A stretch of 64,000 nucleotides of DNA from Porphyrobacter sp. ULC335 (GCF_025917005.1 NZ_CP078091.1:1550001-1614000), one strand, 5' to 3'; positions 15,755-27,400 are shown, counted from the first letter of the stretch. Made by a program: numbers and translations. The notes: generated by a model not told the origin, from the sequence alone.

Positions 15755-17587
15755 GTGCCGCACGCTCATTCACGTTGGCTTGGCGTGTACGCGCCTGCTT
15801 CGGCCATGCCGGGGGCGCTATCGCTTGCGGGCGCTGCGGCGCTCGCCATTCTGCCCGCGCCGCTGCTGGCGCAGGCCGTGCCGGTCACGCCGCCCAATCG
15901 TAGCGACCTGATCCCGCCCGACCAGCGCGCAGGAGAGCGTGGGCCATCGCTGACCGTCGATGGCGATTTCGAACGCCCCCCTTGCGCGCTTGATCGTCCG
16001 GAATTTGCCGACATCCGCTTTACTGTAAGGAGCGCGGCCTTTGACGGGCTGGCCCGCGTCCCCGGTCTTTCGCTTGATGCCGCTTATGCCGATTATGTCG
16101 GGCGCGAATTACCCGTGTCCGTGCTGTGCGATATCCGGGCCGAGGCCAACGCCATGCTGCGTTCCCAAGGTTACCTTGCCACGGTCGAAATCCCGGAGCA
16201 GAGCCTTGCCGACGGCATCCCTGATTTCAAGGTGGTGTTCGGCCGTCTGTCGTCGGTCCGAGTGCGCGGCGATGCCGGTCCGTCGGAGCGAATAGTTGCC
16301 GGTTACCTCGAAAAGCTGACCGGCGGCGAGGTGTTCAACACCAATGAGGCCGAACGTTACCTGCTTCTGGCGGACGATCTGCCCGGGCTTGACGTGCGAT
16401 TGTCGCTGCGCCCTGCGGCGGGCGGCGCACCGGGTGATCTGGTGGGCGAAGTCGCGGTGCTACGCCAACGCGGGATGATCGATCTCAACGTCCAGAATTT
16501 CGGTTCAAGGGCAATCGGCCGGTTCGGCGGCGTGCTGCGGGGCGAGATCTATGACATCACCGGCCTTGGCGACCGCACGTCGATCGCCGTGTTCAGTACG
16601 CTCGAATTCGCCGAGCAGCAGACGGTCCAGATCGGCCATGATTTCCGCGTCGGCAGCGAAGGGTTGCGGCTGGGCGGGCAGTTCACCTGGAGCACCACCG
16701 ATCCCTCGATCGGGCTGCCGGGGTTCGACGTCGCCTCGGACACGATCTTCGCCAGCCTGTTTGCCAGCTATCCGGTGGTGCGCAGCCGCCGGCACAGCCT
16801 CTATGCCGATGCCGGGTTCGATTACATCGATCAGGAGGTTGTGCTCAACAATTTCGGGCTGAGCGAAGACTCGGTGCGGATGGTCTACGCCCGGATCGCC
16901 GGGGAAGTGACCGATCGGCGATCGCTGCTGCGCGCGGATGGATTTACCCCGTTCGAGCCGAAGTTCCGGCTGCGCTACGGGGCCGAGGTGCGCCAGGGTG
17001 TCGATGTGTTCGGCGCCAGCCCTGATTGCCGCGCCAATCTGCTCGACTGCCTGTTCGGCGGCGCCGCAGCGCCCAGCCGGATTGAGGCCGATCCCACGCC
17101 GCTGCTGCTGCGGCTTAACGCGGATATCGAATACCGGCCCGCCCCGCTGCTGGCCTTCTCGCTTGAAACACAGGCCCAGATCACCGGCGATGCTTTGCCC
17201 GCGTTCGAGGAACTGGCGGCGGGATCGTTCTCGATCGGGCGGGGCTATGATCCGGGCGCGGTGCTGGGTGACAGCGGCATCATGACGGCCTTTGAGATGC
17301 GCTACGGCTCGCTCAGCCCCAATTCGGAAGCCGGGGTCGCGTGGCAGCCTTACGTCTTTACCGATGTCGCCTTCGTCCGGAACGAGGATCCGAGCCGGGC
17401 CGGCACCAATCCTGATCGCCTGTGGTCGGCAGGCGGCGGGGTGCGGATCGCGTGGGGCAGCGGCATCCAGAGCGACTTTCTGGTCGCCGTCCCGCTCGAA
17501 CGGCCCGATCTCGCCCCCACCCGGGGCGATGTGCGCTTCATGTTCTCGCTGACGGCCCGCCTGTTCCCGTGGAGATTTTCGCAATGA
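15755..17587 (+). CDS. TpsB/FhaC/ShlB-type outer-membrane transporter (two-partner secretion)
   Basis: 610 aa from a GTG start placed 4 bases after GGGGGAG; an ATG 60 bases upstream is less well placed. After a signal peptide (cleavage near LLAQA) come POTRA-like periplasmic segments (about residues 80-240, with RSQGYLATVEIPEQSLADG, the typical ShlB-type POTRA wording) and then a C-terminal beta-barrel. TpsB proteins secrete a large partner exoprotein across the outer membrane. The stop overlaps the ATG of the giant TpsA gene, so the pair is translationally coupled. Confidence on family is high; the partner is the next gene. Confidence 0.9.
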   Translation: MPHAHSRWLGVYAPASAMPGALSLAGAAALAILPAPLLAQAVPVTPPNRSDLIPPDQRAGERGPSLTVDGDFERPPCALDRPEFADIRFTVRSAAFDGLARVPGLSLDAAYADYVGRELPVSVLCDIRAEANAMLRSQGYLATVEIPEQSLADGIPDFKVVFGRLSSVRVRGDAGPSERIVAGYLEKLTGGEVFNTNEAERYLLLADDLPGLDVRLSLRPAAGGAPGDLVGEVAVLRQRGMIDLNVQNFGSRAIGRFGGVLRGEIYDITGLGDRTSIAVFSTLEFAEQQTVQIGHDFRVGSEGLRLGGQFTWSTTDPSIGLPGFDVASDTIFASLFASYPVVRSRRHSLYADAGFDYIDQEVVLNNFGLSEDSVRMVYARIAGEVTDRRSLLRADGFTPFEPKFRLRYGAEVRQGVDVFGASPDCRANLLDCLFGGAAAPSRIEADPTPLLLRLNADIEYRPAPLLAFSLETQAQITGDALPAFEELAAGSFSIGRGYDPGAVLGDSGIMTAFEMRYGSLSPNSEAGVAWQPYVFTDVAFVRNEDPSRAGTNPDRLWSAGGGVRIAWGSGIQSDFLVAVPLERPDLAPTRGDVRFMFSLTARLFPWRFSQ

Positions 17588-20500
17588 GCCAAGCTGTTCT
17601 CAAGCGTTCAGGACTGCTCGTCAGCTGCGGCAGCGGGGCGCTGGCATTGGGGTTGATGTTCGGCCCCGGTCCGGTGGCGGCGCAGGGCATCCAGGCGACT
17701 GGCAATGTCGTTTTCGGCGGCGCCGGGATCAGCCAGCCGCTTCCCGATACCACCGCTGTCGACGTGTTCACCCCCACCGTGGTGATCGATTGGACCCCGC
17801 TTGAGAATGCCGCTGGCGATGCGCTGACCTTCCTTCCCGCCGGGTCGGCCGCCCGTTACGAAACCGGGCAGCTCTTCAACTTTGCGGTGCTCAACCGCAT
17901 CCTGCCCTCGACCAATGGCAATATCGTCGAAATCAACGGGGCGGTGACGTCACGCGTACTGAGTGCAGCCGGCCCCGTCCCCGGCGGGTTCGTGGCGTTC
18001 TATTCGCCCACCGGTCTGCTGATCGGCGGCACGGCGACCTTCGATGTGGGGCAGCTGTTGCTGACGACGCTCAACACCACGGACACAAATTTCCAGAACT
18101 TCGCCGAACAGGGCTCCACGCTCCAGCTCGCGGCGGCGCAGGGTTCGACCGCGCGCATCCAGATTCTGCCGGGTGCGCAAATCCTTGCCGCGCGTGAAAA
18201 CGGCTTCTTCGCGGTGGTCGCCGCCGATGTCGAGATGCGCGGCGTTGCACGGGTCAACGGCAGCCATGCCTATGTCGCGGGCGAGGTGGTCAACCTTAGC
18301 TTTTCGAACGGGCTGTTCAATATCTCCGTTCCTGTCGGCACAGCTGCTGCGGGCGAAGTGGTGACGCTGAATGGCACCGTCGGCGGCCCGTCCAGCACCG
18401 GGGCAACCGGCGATAACCACATGATCTACGCGGTGGCTCGCGCTTCGCAGGATCCCATTTCGATGCTGTTCCGGGGCAATCTCGGATTTGATCCTGCGCA
18501 GAGCGCGGGCGTGGTCAATGGCGAGATCATCCTTGCGGCCAATTACAACGTGTTCGGGCGGAACGTTGATGGTGGCAACATCAGCAACGGCGTCAACGCC
18601 GTGTTCGGCGGCAACACGGAATTGACGACTGTGCGCGCCGACATAGCGCTTGAGGATTTCGCCGCCTCCAGCAGCCTGCTGGCGATCGGCACGCACCGGA
18701 CAACGGCCGCGGCGGTGAACGCGGCGAGTTCGGCTGCGGGCAATCTGCTGCTGGTCGGGCGCGAGTTGGCAAGCCTGACGGCGGGCAATAACCGCAATCT
18801 GACGATTGCAGGCGATGTCCTGGTATCGGCGCAGGATTACGGCGTCACCAGTTCCGGCCTGCAATCGCTTGATAGCATCAATGCAAGTGGCGGCACGGCG
18901 CGGCTCGAGGCCTTTGGTGGCGGTTCTATCAATGTTGCCGGCCAGGCACGGGTGCTGGCCGATGCCTTTGCGGGGGCCGATGATCTCAATCAGATAGCGG
19001 GCACCGCGCAAGGCGGTCAGGCGCGGCTCGGCGGTTTGGGCGGCGGGACTGTCACCATCGGCAGCGATGTGCTGGTCAGGGCGGCCGGTTTCGGCACCAA
19101 CGTTTCCAACATTCTGGTCGGTGCGACTGCCCGGGGCGGGTCGGCAGAACTGTTCGCACGCTCGGGCGGCGGCGTGACGATCAACGGCAGCGCCATCGTC
19201 GATGCGCGGGCCATTGGGGCGAACGGGTCGGAAGTGAACCCCTCCACACCATCCGACGCCTTCGGCGGACAAGCGCTGATTACGGTCGCCGACGGTGGCG
19301 GTACGATCACAGTGCTGGGCTCCGCCGACGCCGACGCCAGCGCCACGTCGCGCAGTGTGAACGCGGCGGGCGCCGGAGCCTTGGCCGGCGCAGGGGTTGC
19401 AAGTGCCTCGATCGCGGGGCCGGGGACCATCGGCATCGGCGGCGACCTCAGGCTGACTGCCGTAGGCCGCGCCGGTAACAATGCAGGGGGAACCGGCGGA
19501 ATCGGGCTGGGCGGCCGTGCTTCGGCCACCACATTGGGCGGCGGCACGATCAACGTGGGGGCCGGGTTCAGGGCCGATGCCATCGGCTTTGGCGGCAATG
19601 GTCTGGACGGCGGCGCCGGGTCCGGAGGGATTGCCGGAGCCAATGCCGTGATCGGCACGATCGCGATTGTCGGTGATGCCAATGCCGAAAGCGATGGCAC
19701 CGGCGGCGATGCTTCTTTCGGCGTCGGCGGCACCGGCGGGCTGGGCCGGGGAGGCAATTCCTTCTTCCAGGCCGATGGCACGCTGACGCAGACCGCGCGC
19801 GTTACCATCGGCGGCAATGCCAGCGCCTTGGCGCGGGGCTTTGGCGGGCGCGGCGGGCAGGGTTCGATCTCGACAGGACCGCAAGGCGGGCGCGGCGGCG
19901 ACGGGATTGGCGGCCAGTTCGCTGTCCCCAATCAAGCCGATCCGGCCTTCACCAGCGGGGCTTTCCTCCTCGCGGGCGGGGATAACGGCACGCTGATCAT
20001 CGCTGGCGCGGCCGACGCCGTTGCATCGGGCTTTGGCGGCGAAGGCGGCACGGGCGGCATTCCCGGCGGCGGCGGGCGCGGGGGCGATGGCACCGGCGGT
20101 CTCGCGCAGGTCGGGCTGGCGCTGCTCGGGCAGAACGGTTCGCTCGGCCTGGGGCTGGCGAGCTTCAACACCGTAAACGCCCTGTCGGACGGCATCGGCG
20201 GTTTCGGGGGAACCTCGTTCGGCGCGCCAGGCATTGGCGGCGACGGCACGGGCGGGGCGAGCGTCTTTTCAGTGAGCGCGGGCGACGCGACCGCGACCGA
20301 AATCGATCTCAGCGCTACCGGCATTGGCGGCGGGGGCGCCACCGGCGGCACCGGGCGCGGCGGGCAGGTTTCGGTGCTCGGCAGCCTTGGCGGCACCTTG
20401 ACCGCCACCGATCTCAGCATGGGCGGCGCAGGCTTTGGCGGGGGTGCGCAAGCGGGCGCGGGCGGCAATGCGTTCGGCGGCAACGTGGCGATCAACGGGG

Positions 20501-23500
20501 ACGCGATCACTGTCACCGTCAATGGCAATGCGTTGCTCGATGCCAGTGCCATCGGAGGCGGCTCGACCGATGGCGCAGGGGGGAACAGCACCGGCGGAAC
20601 GGCCTTTGCCGTTGCCGCAACGACCGGCGTGATCAGCATCACCGGCCATGCGCAAATCTTCGCCAATGCTTTCGGCGGTAGCACCGCAACGTCCTTTGCC
20701 GGAGGCAATGCCCTCGGCGGGCTTGCCTATGCAGAAGCGCTGGGCGGCGGCGCGCTGTCGCTGGGCTCGGTGCAGGTCGGCGCGGTCGGGCGTGGCGGCT
20801 CCGCTGCCACGTTCGAAGGTGGCAATGGCACCGGCGGCATCGTGCGGCTGCGCGCGTCAGGCTCGGGCAGCCGGCTCACGATCCTGCGCAACCTGCCGGC
20901 CGGTTTTGCCGCGGATTCGCCCGCCGGCAACGCGATCCTCAATGCCAGCGGCATCGGGGGGGCAACAGAAGGCGGCAGCGGCATCGGCGGGCTGGGCCGG
21001 GGCGGTACGGTCGAGATCACAGCCAGCCTGGGTGGCAGCGTCAATCTGCCGGTCAACATTCTGAACGATCCTGACCGCGTTGCGGACACGATGTTCATCT
21101 TTGCCCGCGGCACCGGCGGCAATTCGAACGTGGAAGACGGCACCGGTGGCGGCGCGGTGGGCGGCACGATCAACCTGCTGGTGGATGGCGGCACGCTGGT
21201 GTCGGGCACGGCAACCCCTTCGACCCTGTCGCAAGGCGGCAATTCGGGCAATTCCTCGCTCAACATCACCGGCGGCGATGCGACCGCGGGGCTGCAATCG
21301 ATCCGGGTGATCAATGGCGGCACGCTGACGATCGAGACCCAAGGCGGCGGGGCGAGCGCGCAGGGCGGCAATGGCTCTGGCACCGGCAATGGCGGCAATG
21401 CGGTCGCGGGCGCGGTTTTGTTCGAGGTGATCAACGCCACCGCCAATCTGGCCGGCAGGTTCAGCCTGTTCAACGAATCCTTCGGCGGCACTGGCGAGCG
21501 CGGCGGCAATGCCGGGGGCGGATCAATCACCGTCAACACCCAGAACGCGCAGATCAACCTTTCGCCAAGCCCAACAAGCCCGGGTATCCTGTCGCTCCAG
21601 AGCAGCATGATCGGCGGCGCGGGCCTTATCGCGGGCGGCAATGCGCAAGGGACGACGGTCAATGTCACCCTCGCAGGCACCCAGATCACCGGCGGTGCTT
21701 TGACAGTCGAACAGATCGCTATCGGCGGCGCGGCTTCGGCCACGAACGGGGCCGGCGGCAATGCCGCCGGCGCGGCGATCCAGATGGCCGCCACCAATTC
21801 GGCACTGACGTTGACAGGCCCGCTGGGTATCACCGCATCCGCCATCGGCGGCGATGGCGGGACGAGCGGGCAGGGCGGTTCGGGCACCGGCGGCACGGCC
21901 AATCTGGCGCTTACCGGCACCAGTCTCACGGTCGCGCCCGGCGGTTCTCAGTCGCCCGCCAATATCGCGATCCGCGCTGACGGCACGGGCGGACAGGCCG
22001 GCACGGTCGGCAATTCGTTTGGCGGCACAGCCGCGCTGGGGCTCAGCGGCGGGTCGATCACTGCCGCGCAGATTGAGATCACGGCGCTAGCCTCCTCGCT
22101 AGGGCAGGCCGGGCAGATCAGCGGCAACGCCACGGGCGGCGCGGCGCAGATCGCGATTTCTGGCGCAAGCACGCTGAATGCTACCAACATCGTGGTCGCC
22201 GGTAGCGCCGTCACCGGGCCGGCGGGCACGGTGCGCGGCGGCACGGCGGGCTTTGCTGTCGCGAGCGGCAGCGCGGCGACAGTCAATGCGACCAGCCTCG
22301 GGGTGTTTGCCGATGCGACGGGCGGCGCGACCAACCGCGCCGGGCAGTTCCTTGTCACTGTCGGCGGCGGCAATGTGAACCTTGGCGCTCTGGACGCGGC
22401 GGCCAACGGCGGCGCGGTGACCGGCGATCCGGCGCCATCGCAACTGGTGGCCGATGGCGGCAATATCAATGTCGCCGGTCAGCTGAGAGCTGTCGCGGCG
22501 GGTGATCTTGTCGTGCGCAGCGGACAGGGCGGTATCATCGGCAGCGCGGCGACGGCCGGGACCGTCACCACTGTCGCGTTGAACGCAGGGGGCACGATCC
22601 AGATCCTCGGCGATGGCAGTGCGACCGGCGGGCTGGGCGGGCAAACCATCGGCGTGCAGGCCGGTCGCTCGATCCTGCTGGGCGGCAATCTGGCGACCCG
22701 TGACGGAGCGATATCGCTGACCGCCAACAGCGGCGGCGGACAGTTACTGAGCCAGCCTCCGGCATCGGTGATCACCATGGCGCAGGGAAGCCGGATCAAC
22801 GCCGGCACCGGCACGGTCACGATCCGCCTGCTGGATGGCGCGGGCGATCCCCAGCGGGTCAACGGCGCGATCCAGCTCGCCAATATCACGGCGGGCCGCA
22901 TTGATGTGCGCAATTTCGGCACCAGTGCGGGCAGCAATATCTCTGTGCTGGCCGATGGCGTGCTGACCGCATCGGGTGCGGGGCGGGCTATCGATCTGGC
23001 ATCGCTGAACGGGGAGGTCATCAATCTTGCGGGCGATGCGGGCCTCGTGCTGACCGGCGGGGGCCACTACGGCATTTTCGCCGCCACGCCGACCGGGTCG
23101 CAGATCGGCAGTTTTTCGACCTACGCCCGGCGTTACAACGTCGCCAACGCAGCGGCTTATGATACGCTCAATCCCGGGGGCAATTTTGCCGCCTTCCGGA
23201 TTGTGCCGTTCCTCACGGTCACGCCCGTTGATGCGACGCGCTTCTATGGCAGTGCCAATCCGGCGTTCACGGCAAGCTATACAGGCTTCCTGCCCGGCGA
23301 CGGGGTGGCAAACCTTTCGGGCGCGCCGCAGCTGACCACGCTGGCGACGGGCACATCGAATGTGGGCACCTTCGCGATCAATATCGCGCTTGGTTCGTTG
23401 CTGAGCGAGCAGGGCTACCAGTTTGTTATCGGCAATCCGGGCCTTCTGACCATCACGCCGCGCCCGATCACGGTGACGGCGGATAATCTGACGCGGATTT

Positions 23501-24402
23501 ATGGCAACGCCAATCCGGCGCTTGGCTTTACGGTCGGCGGGCTGGGTCTGGTGAATGGCGATCAGCTGACCGGCGCGCTCACCACCACCGCTGGCGCGGC
23601 CACGGGCGTGGGCAATGTGGCGATCACGCAAGGCTCGCTGGCGGCGAGTGCCAACTACGCGCTGACCTTCGTGAACGGCCAGCTGACCATCACGCCGCGC
23701 CCGATCACGGTGACGGCGGATAATCTGACGCGGATTTATGGCAACGCCAATCCGGCGCTGGGCTTCACGGTCGGCGGGCTGGGTCTGGTGAATGGCGATC
23801 AACTGACCGGCGCGCTTACCACCACCGCTGGCGCGGCCACGGGCGTCGGCAATGTGGCGATCACGCAAGGCTCGCTGGCAGCGACTGCCAATTACGCGCT
23901 GACCTTCGTGAATGGCCAGCTGACCATCACGCCGCGCCCGATCACGGTGACGGCGGACAATTTGTCCAAGCTGCTGGGTCTGCGCGATCCGGCGTTCACC
24001 TTCACGATTGGCGGCGATGGGCTGGTCAATGGCGACCAGCTGACCGGCAGTCTGACGCGCGATCCGGGTGAGCGGATCGGGGTCTTCGACATCCGGCAGG
24101 GGTCATTGACAGCCGGGCCCAATTACGCCGCCACCTTCGTCGGCGGTCAATTGACCATTGATGCGCCGCCTGTCCCGCCTGAAATCAACAGCGCCACGGT
24201 GGTCATCAACACGGCGGCGGGGATCGACACCGTGCCTGACAGCGGCGAGGCAGACGATGAGGAACGCTTCGGCATCGAGTTCCCGGAACGCCCCGATGCG
24301 GTCCTGATCGCCGAAGACCCGTTGCTTGACGATCCGGTGGCAAGCGGCGGCGATGCATCGCTTTACAGCGGCGGCGCTGTGCCGCCCGCAGGAGGCAAGT
24401 GA
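17584..24402 (+). CDS. Giant TpsA-like filamentous exoprotein with MBG repeats
   Basis: 2272 aa from the ATG that overlaps the tpsB stop. A signal peptide (to about residue 38) precedes a TPS secretion domain (about 45-260) with FNFAVLNRILP, NGNIVEINGAVTSRV and FYSPTGLLIGG, where the classic NPNGI reads SPTGL. Then comes a very long Gly/Ala/Thr-rich stretch of beta-helix-type repeats (GGNGxGG themes, about 350-1850). The C-terminal quarter has four MBG-type domains, each ending in the ITPRPITVTADNL style, two of them nearly identical. The tail is acidic. It is expected to be secreted or surface-held by the preceding TpsB. An adhesive or scaffold role is likely; the ligand is unknown. Confidence 0.9.
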   Translation: MSQAVLKRSGLLVSCGSGALALGLMFGPGPVAAQGIQATGNVVFGGAGISQPLPDTTAVDVFTPTVVIDWTPLENAAGDALTFLPAGSAARYETGQLFNFAVLNRILPSTNGNIVEINGAVTSRVLSAAGPVPGGFVAFYSPTGLLIGGTATFDVGQLLLTTLNTTDTNFQNFAEQGSTLQLAAAQGSTARIQILPGAQILAARENGFFAVVAADVEMRGVARVNGSHAYVAGEVVNLSFSNGLFNISVPVGTAAAGEVVTLNGTVGGPSSTGATGDNHMIYAVARASQDPISMLFRGNLGFDPAQSAGVVNGEIILAANYNVFGRNVDGGNISNGVNAVFGGNTELTTVRADIALEDFAASSSLLAIGTHRTTAAAVNAASSAAGNLLLVGRELASLTAGNNRNLTIAGDVLVSAQDYGVTSSGLQSLDSINASGGTARLEAFGGGSINVAGQARVLADAFAGADDLNQIAGTAQGGQARLGGLGGGTVTIGSDVLVRAAGFGTNVSNILVGATARGGSAELFARSGGGVTINGSAIVDARAIGANGSEVNPSTPSDAFGGQALITVADGGGTITVLGSADADASATSRSVNAAGAGALAGAGVASASIAGPGTIGIGGDLRLTAVGRAGNNAGGTGGIGLGGRASATTLGGGTINVGAGFRADAIGFGGNGLDGGAGSGGIAGANAVIGTIAIVGDANAESDGTGGDASFGVGGTGGLGRGGNSFFQADGTLTQTARVTIGGNASALARGFGGRGGQGSISTGPQGGRGGDGIGGQFAVPNQADPAFTSGAFLLAGGDNGTLIIAGAADAVASGFGGEGGTGGIPGGGGRGGDGTGGLAQVGLALLGQNGSLGLGLASFNTVNALSDGIGGFGGTSFGAPGIGGDGTGGASVFSVSAGDATATEIDLSATGIGGGGATGGTGRGGQVSVLGSLGGTLTATDLSMGGAGFGGGAQAGAGGNAFGGNVAINGDAITVTVNGNALLDASAIGGGSTDGAGGNSTGGTAFAVAATTGVISITGHAQIFANAFGGSTATSFAGGNALGGLAYAEALGGGALSLGSVQVGAVGRGGSAATFEGGNGTGGIVRLRASGSGSRLTILRNLPAGFAADSPAGNAILNASGIGGATEGGSGIGGLGRGGTVEITASLGGSVNLPVNILNDPDRVADTMFIFARGTGGNSNVEDGTGGGAVGGTINLLVDGGTLVSGTATPSTLSQGGNSGNSSLNITGGDATAGLQSIRVINGGTLTIETQGGGASAQGGNGSGTGNGGNAVAGAVLFEVINATANLAGRFSLFNESFGGTGERGGNAGGGSITVNTQNAQINLSPSPTSPGILSLQSSMIGGAGLIAGGNAQGTTVNVTLAGTQITGGALTVEQIAIGGAASATNGAGGNAAGAAIQMAATNSALTLTGPLGITASAIGGDGGTSGQGGSGTGGTANLALTGTSLTVAPGGSQSPANIAIRADGTGGQAGTVGNSFGGTAALGLSGGSITAAQIEITALASSLGQAGQISGNATGGAAQIAISGASTLNATNIVVAGSAVTGPAGTVRGGTAGFAVASGSAATVNATSLGVFADATGGATNRAGQFLVTVGGGNVNLGALDAAANGGAVTGDPAPSQLVADGGNINVAGQLRAVAAGDLVVRSGQGGIIGSAATAGTVTTVALNAGGTIQILGDGSATGGLGGQTIGVQAGRSILLGGNLATRDGAISLTANSGGGQLLSQPPASVITMAQGSRINAGTGTVTIRLLDGAGDPQRVNGAIQLANITAGRIDVRNFGTSAGSNISVLADGVLTASGAGRAIDLASLNGEVINLAGDAGLVLTGGGHYGIFAATPTGSQIGSFSTYARRYNVANAAAYDTLNPGGNFAAFRIVPFLTVTPVDATRFYGSANPAFTASYTGFLPGDGVANLSGAPQLTTLATGTSNVGTFAINIALGSLLSEQGYQFVIGNPGLLTITPRPITVTADNLTRIYGNANPALGFTVGGLGLVNGDQLTGALTTTAGAATGVGNVAITQGSLAASANYALTFVNGQLTITPRPITVTADNLTRIYGNANPALGFTVGGLGLVNGDQLTGALTTTAGAATGVGNVAITQGSLAATANYALTFVNGQLTITPRPITVTADNLSKLLGLRDPAFTFTIGGDGLVNGDQLTGSLTRDPGERIGVFDIRQGSLTAGPNYAATFVGGQLTIDAPPVPPEINSATVVINTAAGIDTVPDSGEADDEERFGIEFPERPDAVLIAEDPLLDDPVASGGDASLYSGGAVPPAGGK
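23449..24159 (+). repeat. Tandem 237-bp MBG-domain repeats inside the exoprotein gene
   Basis: Three head-to-tail units of 237 bp (79 codons) start at 23449, 23686 and 23923. The first two differ at only about nine bases by eye and by a single Ser/Thr change in protein; the third is clearly diverged. A fourth, older related unit precedes them at the protein level. The near-identity suggests recent duplication and allows copy-number change by recombination. Confidence 0.9.
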
Positions 24403-24403
24403 C

Positions 24404-27400
24404 ATGACGATGCGATCCATCGGTCTTGGCGCCATCCTGCCAGCGGCGGCGCTTGCGGCGCTGGCCGCGTGTCTTGCCGCGGTGCCGGGTTCGGCGCGCA
24501 GCGAAGGCCCCGCCAGCCTTGCCCTGCGCGACACCTTCCCGATCGGCTCCAATGGTCTGTGCGAAGCGCAGATCCTCCCGCCAGAGCCCGGGGCCGGGCT
24601 GTTTGACCGGCGCTACTCGGTGATCTGCCGGGATGCCGCGGCACCCATCGGCACGCTATGGGTGATCAAGGAACAACGTGGCGCAGCGGGCGGCGCGGCG
24701 GGGGATCTTGCACGCTTTGCCGGGGCTGGGGCCGAATGCGTCGGAGATGCCGCAGCCCCATCAGGCGCGCTGCCGGGGCTGGCGTCGGTCGAACGCCTCG
24801 ATTGCCAGCGCGAGGGCAGCATCCTGCGCACTGATCTGCTGGTCGCCAGCCAATCGGGCCGCACCTATGCGGCGGCGGGCCTGTCGGCCTATACCAAGGC
24901 GCTGGAACTGGGGCTGGCTTCGTTGGCCAGTGACACAGTGGTGCCCGGCACGGTCGAAATCCCGCTGACCAGCGCCACGGATGCGATCGCATTTGCCCGC
25001 CAGCAGGCCGAAGCGATCGCCGCCGATCAGGCCCTCGCCGAAGCCTATCGCCGCTCCAACGCAGGCAATTTTGCCGAAGCGGCAGAGTTTTTCGCCGTCT
25101 CGGCAGCGGCGCTGGCGGGGCCGGGCGCGGCGGAGGCCCAGCTCAATGTCGCGCTCCAGCAATCCAATCTCGGCAATTTCGCGGAAAGCCGCCGCCTGTT
25201 CGTCGCCAGCCGGAGCAGCGGGGCGGCGAGCCCGGTGCTGGCCCGCTTGCAGCGCAATTACGAGGCGATGGACGCGCTCAACCAGCGTGAGCCGGCGCGC
25301 GCGCTGGCGCTGCTCGACAGGCCGCTTCCGAGCGAATCCGCCAGCGCAGACGATGTCCGCCAGCTCACCATCGGCTCTGCGCTGGCCGGGGAACTGGCGA
25401 GCGAGGGCGGGCGGATCACGGCCGAATATTCGCAGAGCCTCAGCCCGTCCGAACGCGCGCGCTTGCTTGATGGGCAGCACGCCTATCTCAAGGCGACGGT
25501 GCTGCGCCAGCTGGGCCGGACCGATGCTGCCGCTCCGCTGCTGCGCCGCGCCGAAGATGCCTTTGCGCAGGTGCGAGACGGCCGCGTTGTGTCCGTCGCA
25601 TGGCTGCGCGCGCAGGTGCTGGGCGAATTGGCAGAACTGGCCGAGCGCGGCGGTGCGCCGGGCGAGGCCGAAGCGCTGCACGGTCAAGCCATTGCCCTGC
25701 TTCAGGCCGGCTACCCCGGCTCGCCCGCGCTCGGCAGTGCCCGCGCGCAGCTCGCCGGGCTCTATGCGCGCAGGGGCGAACGCGATGCGGCGCTGGCGCT
25801 TTACCGCAGCATCGTATCGGATGCCGAAGGCCGCGCGCTGCCGTCCTTGCGGGGCCTCATGACGCCTTATTTCGGGCTGCTTCTGTCCGACGGGGAGGGC
25901 GCGGGCAATACCGCCGCCGCGGCCGATGTTTTCGCGGCCAGCCAGCTGCTCCAGCGCCCGGGCCTTGCCCAGACGCAGGCCGCTTTGGCGCGGGAATTGT
26001 CCGAAGGGTCCGATGAAGCCGCCCAGCTGTTCCGCACCGCCACCAATCTCGGGCGCGGCATCGAGCAATTGCGCATGTCCCTGCTCGAGCTTGAGAACCA
26101 GCCCGATGCAGCCACGCGTCAGGCAACCAAGATTGCCGACCGCCGGGCGCAGCTTGACCAGTTGCAGCAGCAGCAGGCCGAAGTGCTTGAACAGCTCGCC
26201 GCCTATCCCCGTTACCGCGCGGTCAGTGACAGCGCGATCACGCTTCCCGATCTGCAAGCGATCCTCGCGCCGGGCGAAGCCTATGTGAAACTGGTGACGC
26301 TCGATCAGGATGCCTATGTTGTCTACGCCACTAGCGACAAGGCGCGCGTGTGGCGCGCCGATACCACGCCGAAACAGCTTGAGGCGCTGGTCACGCAGAT
26401 CCGCGAAAGCATCGCCGTGGTCGAAGGCGGACAGGTGCTGACCTATCCCTTCGATATTGAGCGCGCGCGCGAGCTTTACGTGCGGCTGTTCGCCCCTGTC
26501 GCCGATGAATTGCCGCAGTTGCGCCATCTGGTGTTCGAGCCGGATGGCGCCTTGCTGAAGCTGCCGATCAACCTGCTTGTCACCGACGATGCCAGCGTCG
26601 CCGCCTACCAGCAGCGCATGAAGCAGAAGGGCGCGGACGAATATGATTTGCGCGGCACCAGCTGGCTGGGCCGCAATGTGCAGGTGAGCACGTCGGTCGC
26701 GGCCTCGGCGTTCCGCGATGTGCGCCGCAGCCGCCCGTCCGATGGCAAGCGCGCCTATCTCGGCCTGGGCGAGAATGCGCCGATTGGTACCGCCACCCCC
26801 GGTGCCCTGCGCACCCGCGCCGCCCTTGCCGCAGGCGAGCGGTGCACATGGTCGCCATCGATCTGGGCCAATCCGGTCAAGGCCGACGAACTGCGCGAAG
26901 CCGCTGCGCGGTTCGGCGGCTCGGCGCAGGTTTTGACCGGCGCGGCCTTCACCGACAGCGCGGTTGCCGGCCTGCCCGATCTGGCCGAATACCGCATCGT
27001 CCATTTTGCCACCCACGGTCTTGTCACCGCGCCGCAGCCCGAATGTCCGCCGCGCCCGGCGCTGCTGACCAGCTTTGATGGCAGCGAGGGTTCGGACGGA
27101 CTCCTCAGCTTTGCCGAGATTTTCGGCCTGCGCATCGATGCCGATCTGGTGATCCTTTCGGCCTGTGACACCGCCGGCAGCGCCACGGTGGGCGCAACCC
27201 GCGAGGCGGGGGTGACCAGCGGCGGCGAATTCGCGCTGGACGGGCTGGTACGCGCCTTCGTGGGGGCGGGCGGGCGCACGGTGCTGGCCAGCCACTGGCC
27301 GGTGCCTGACGATTTCGACGCCACCGGGCGGCTTGTCTCGGGCCTGTTTGCCGCAGACGGGCGCACCACGGCCGATGCGCTGCGATCCTCGCAGGTCGCA

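Noticed and set aside
17950..23868. Several long antisense open frames opposite the giant exoprotein gene
   Set aside because: They follow from the GC-rich, Gly/Ala-rich codon pattern, show low-complexity Pro/Arg/Ala sequence and no domain or ribosome site.
23449..24159. Long tandem repeat as a mobile element
   Set aside because: The period is a whole number of codons inside one reading frame and matches protein MBG domains; no insertion ends are present.
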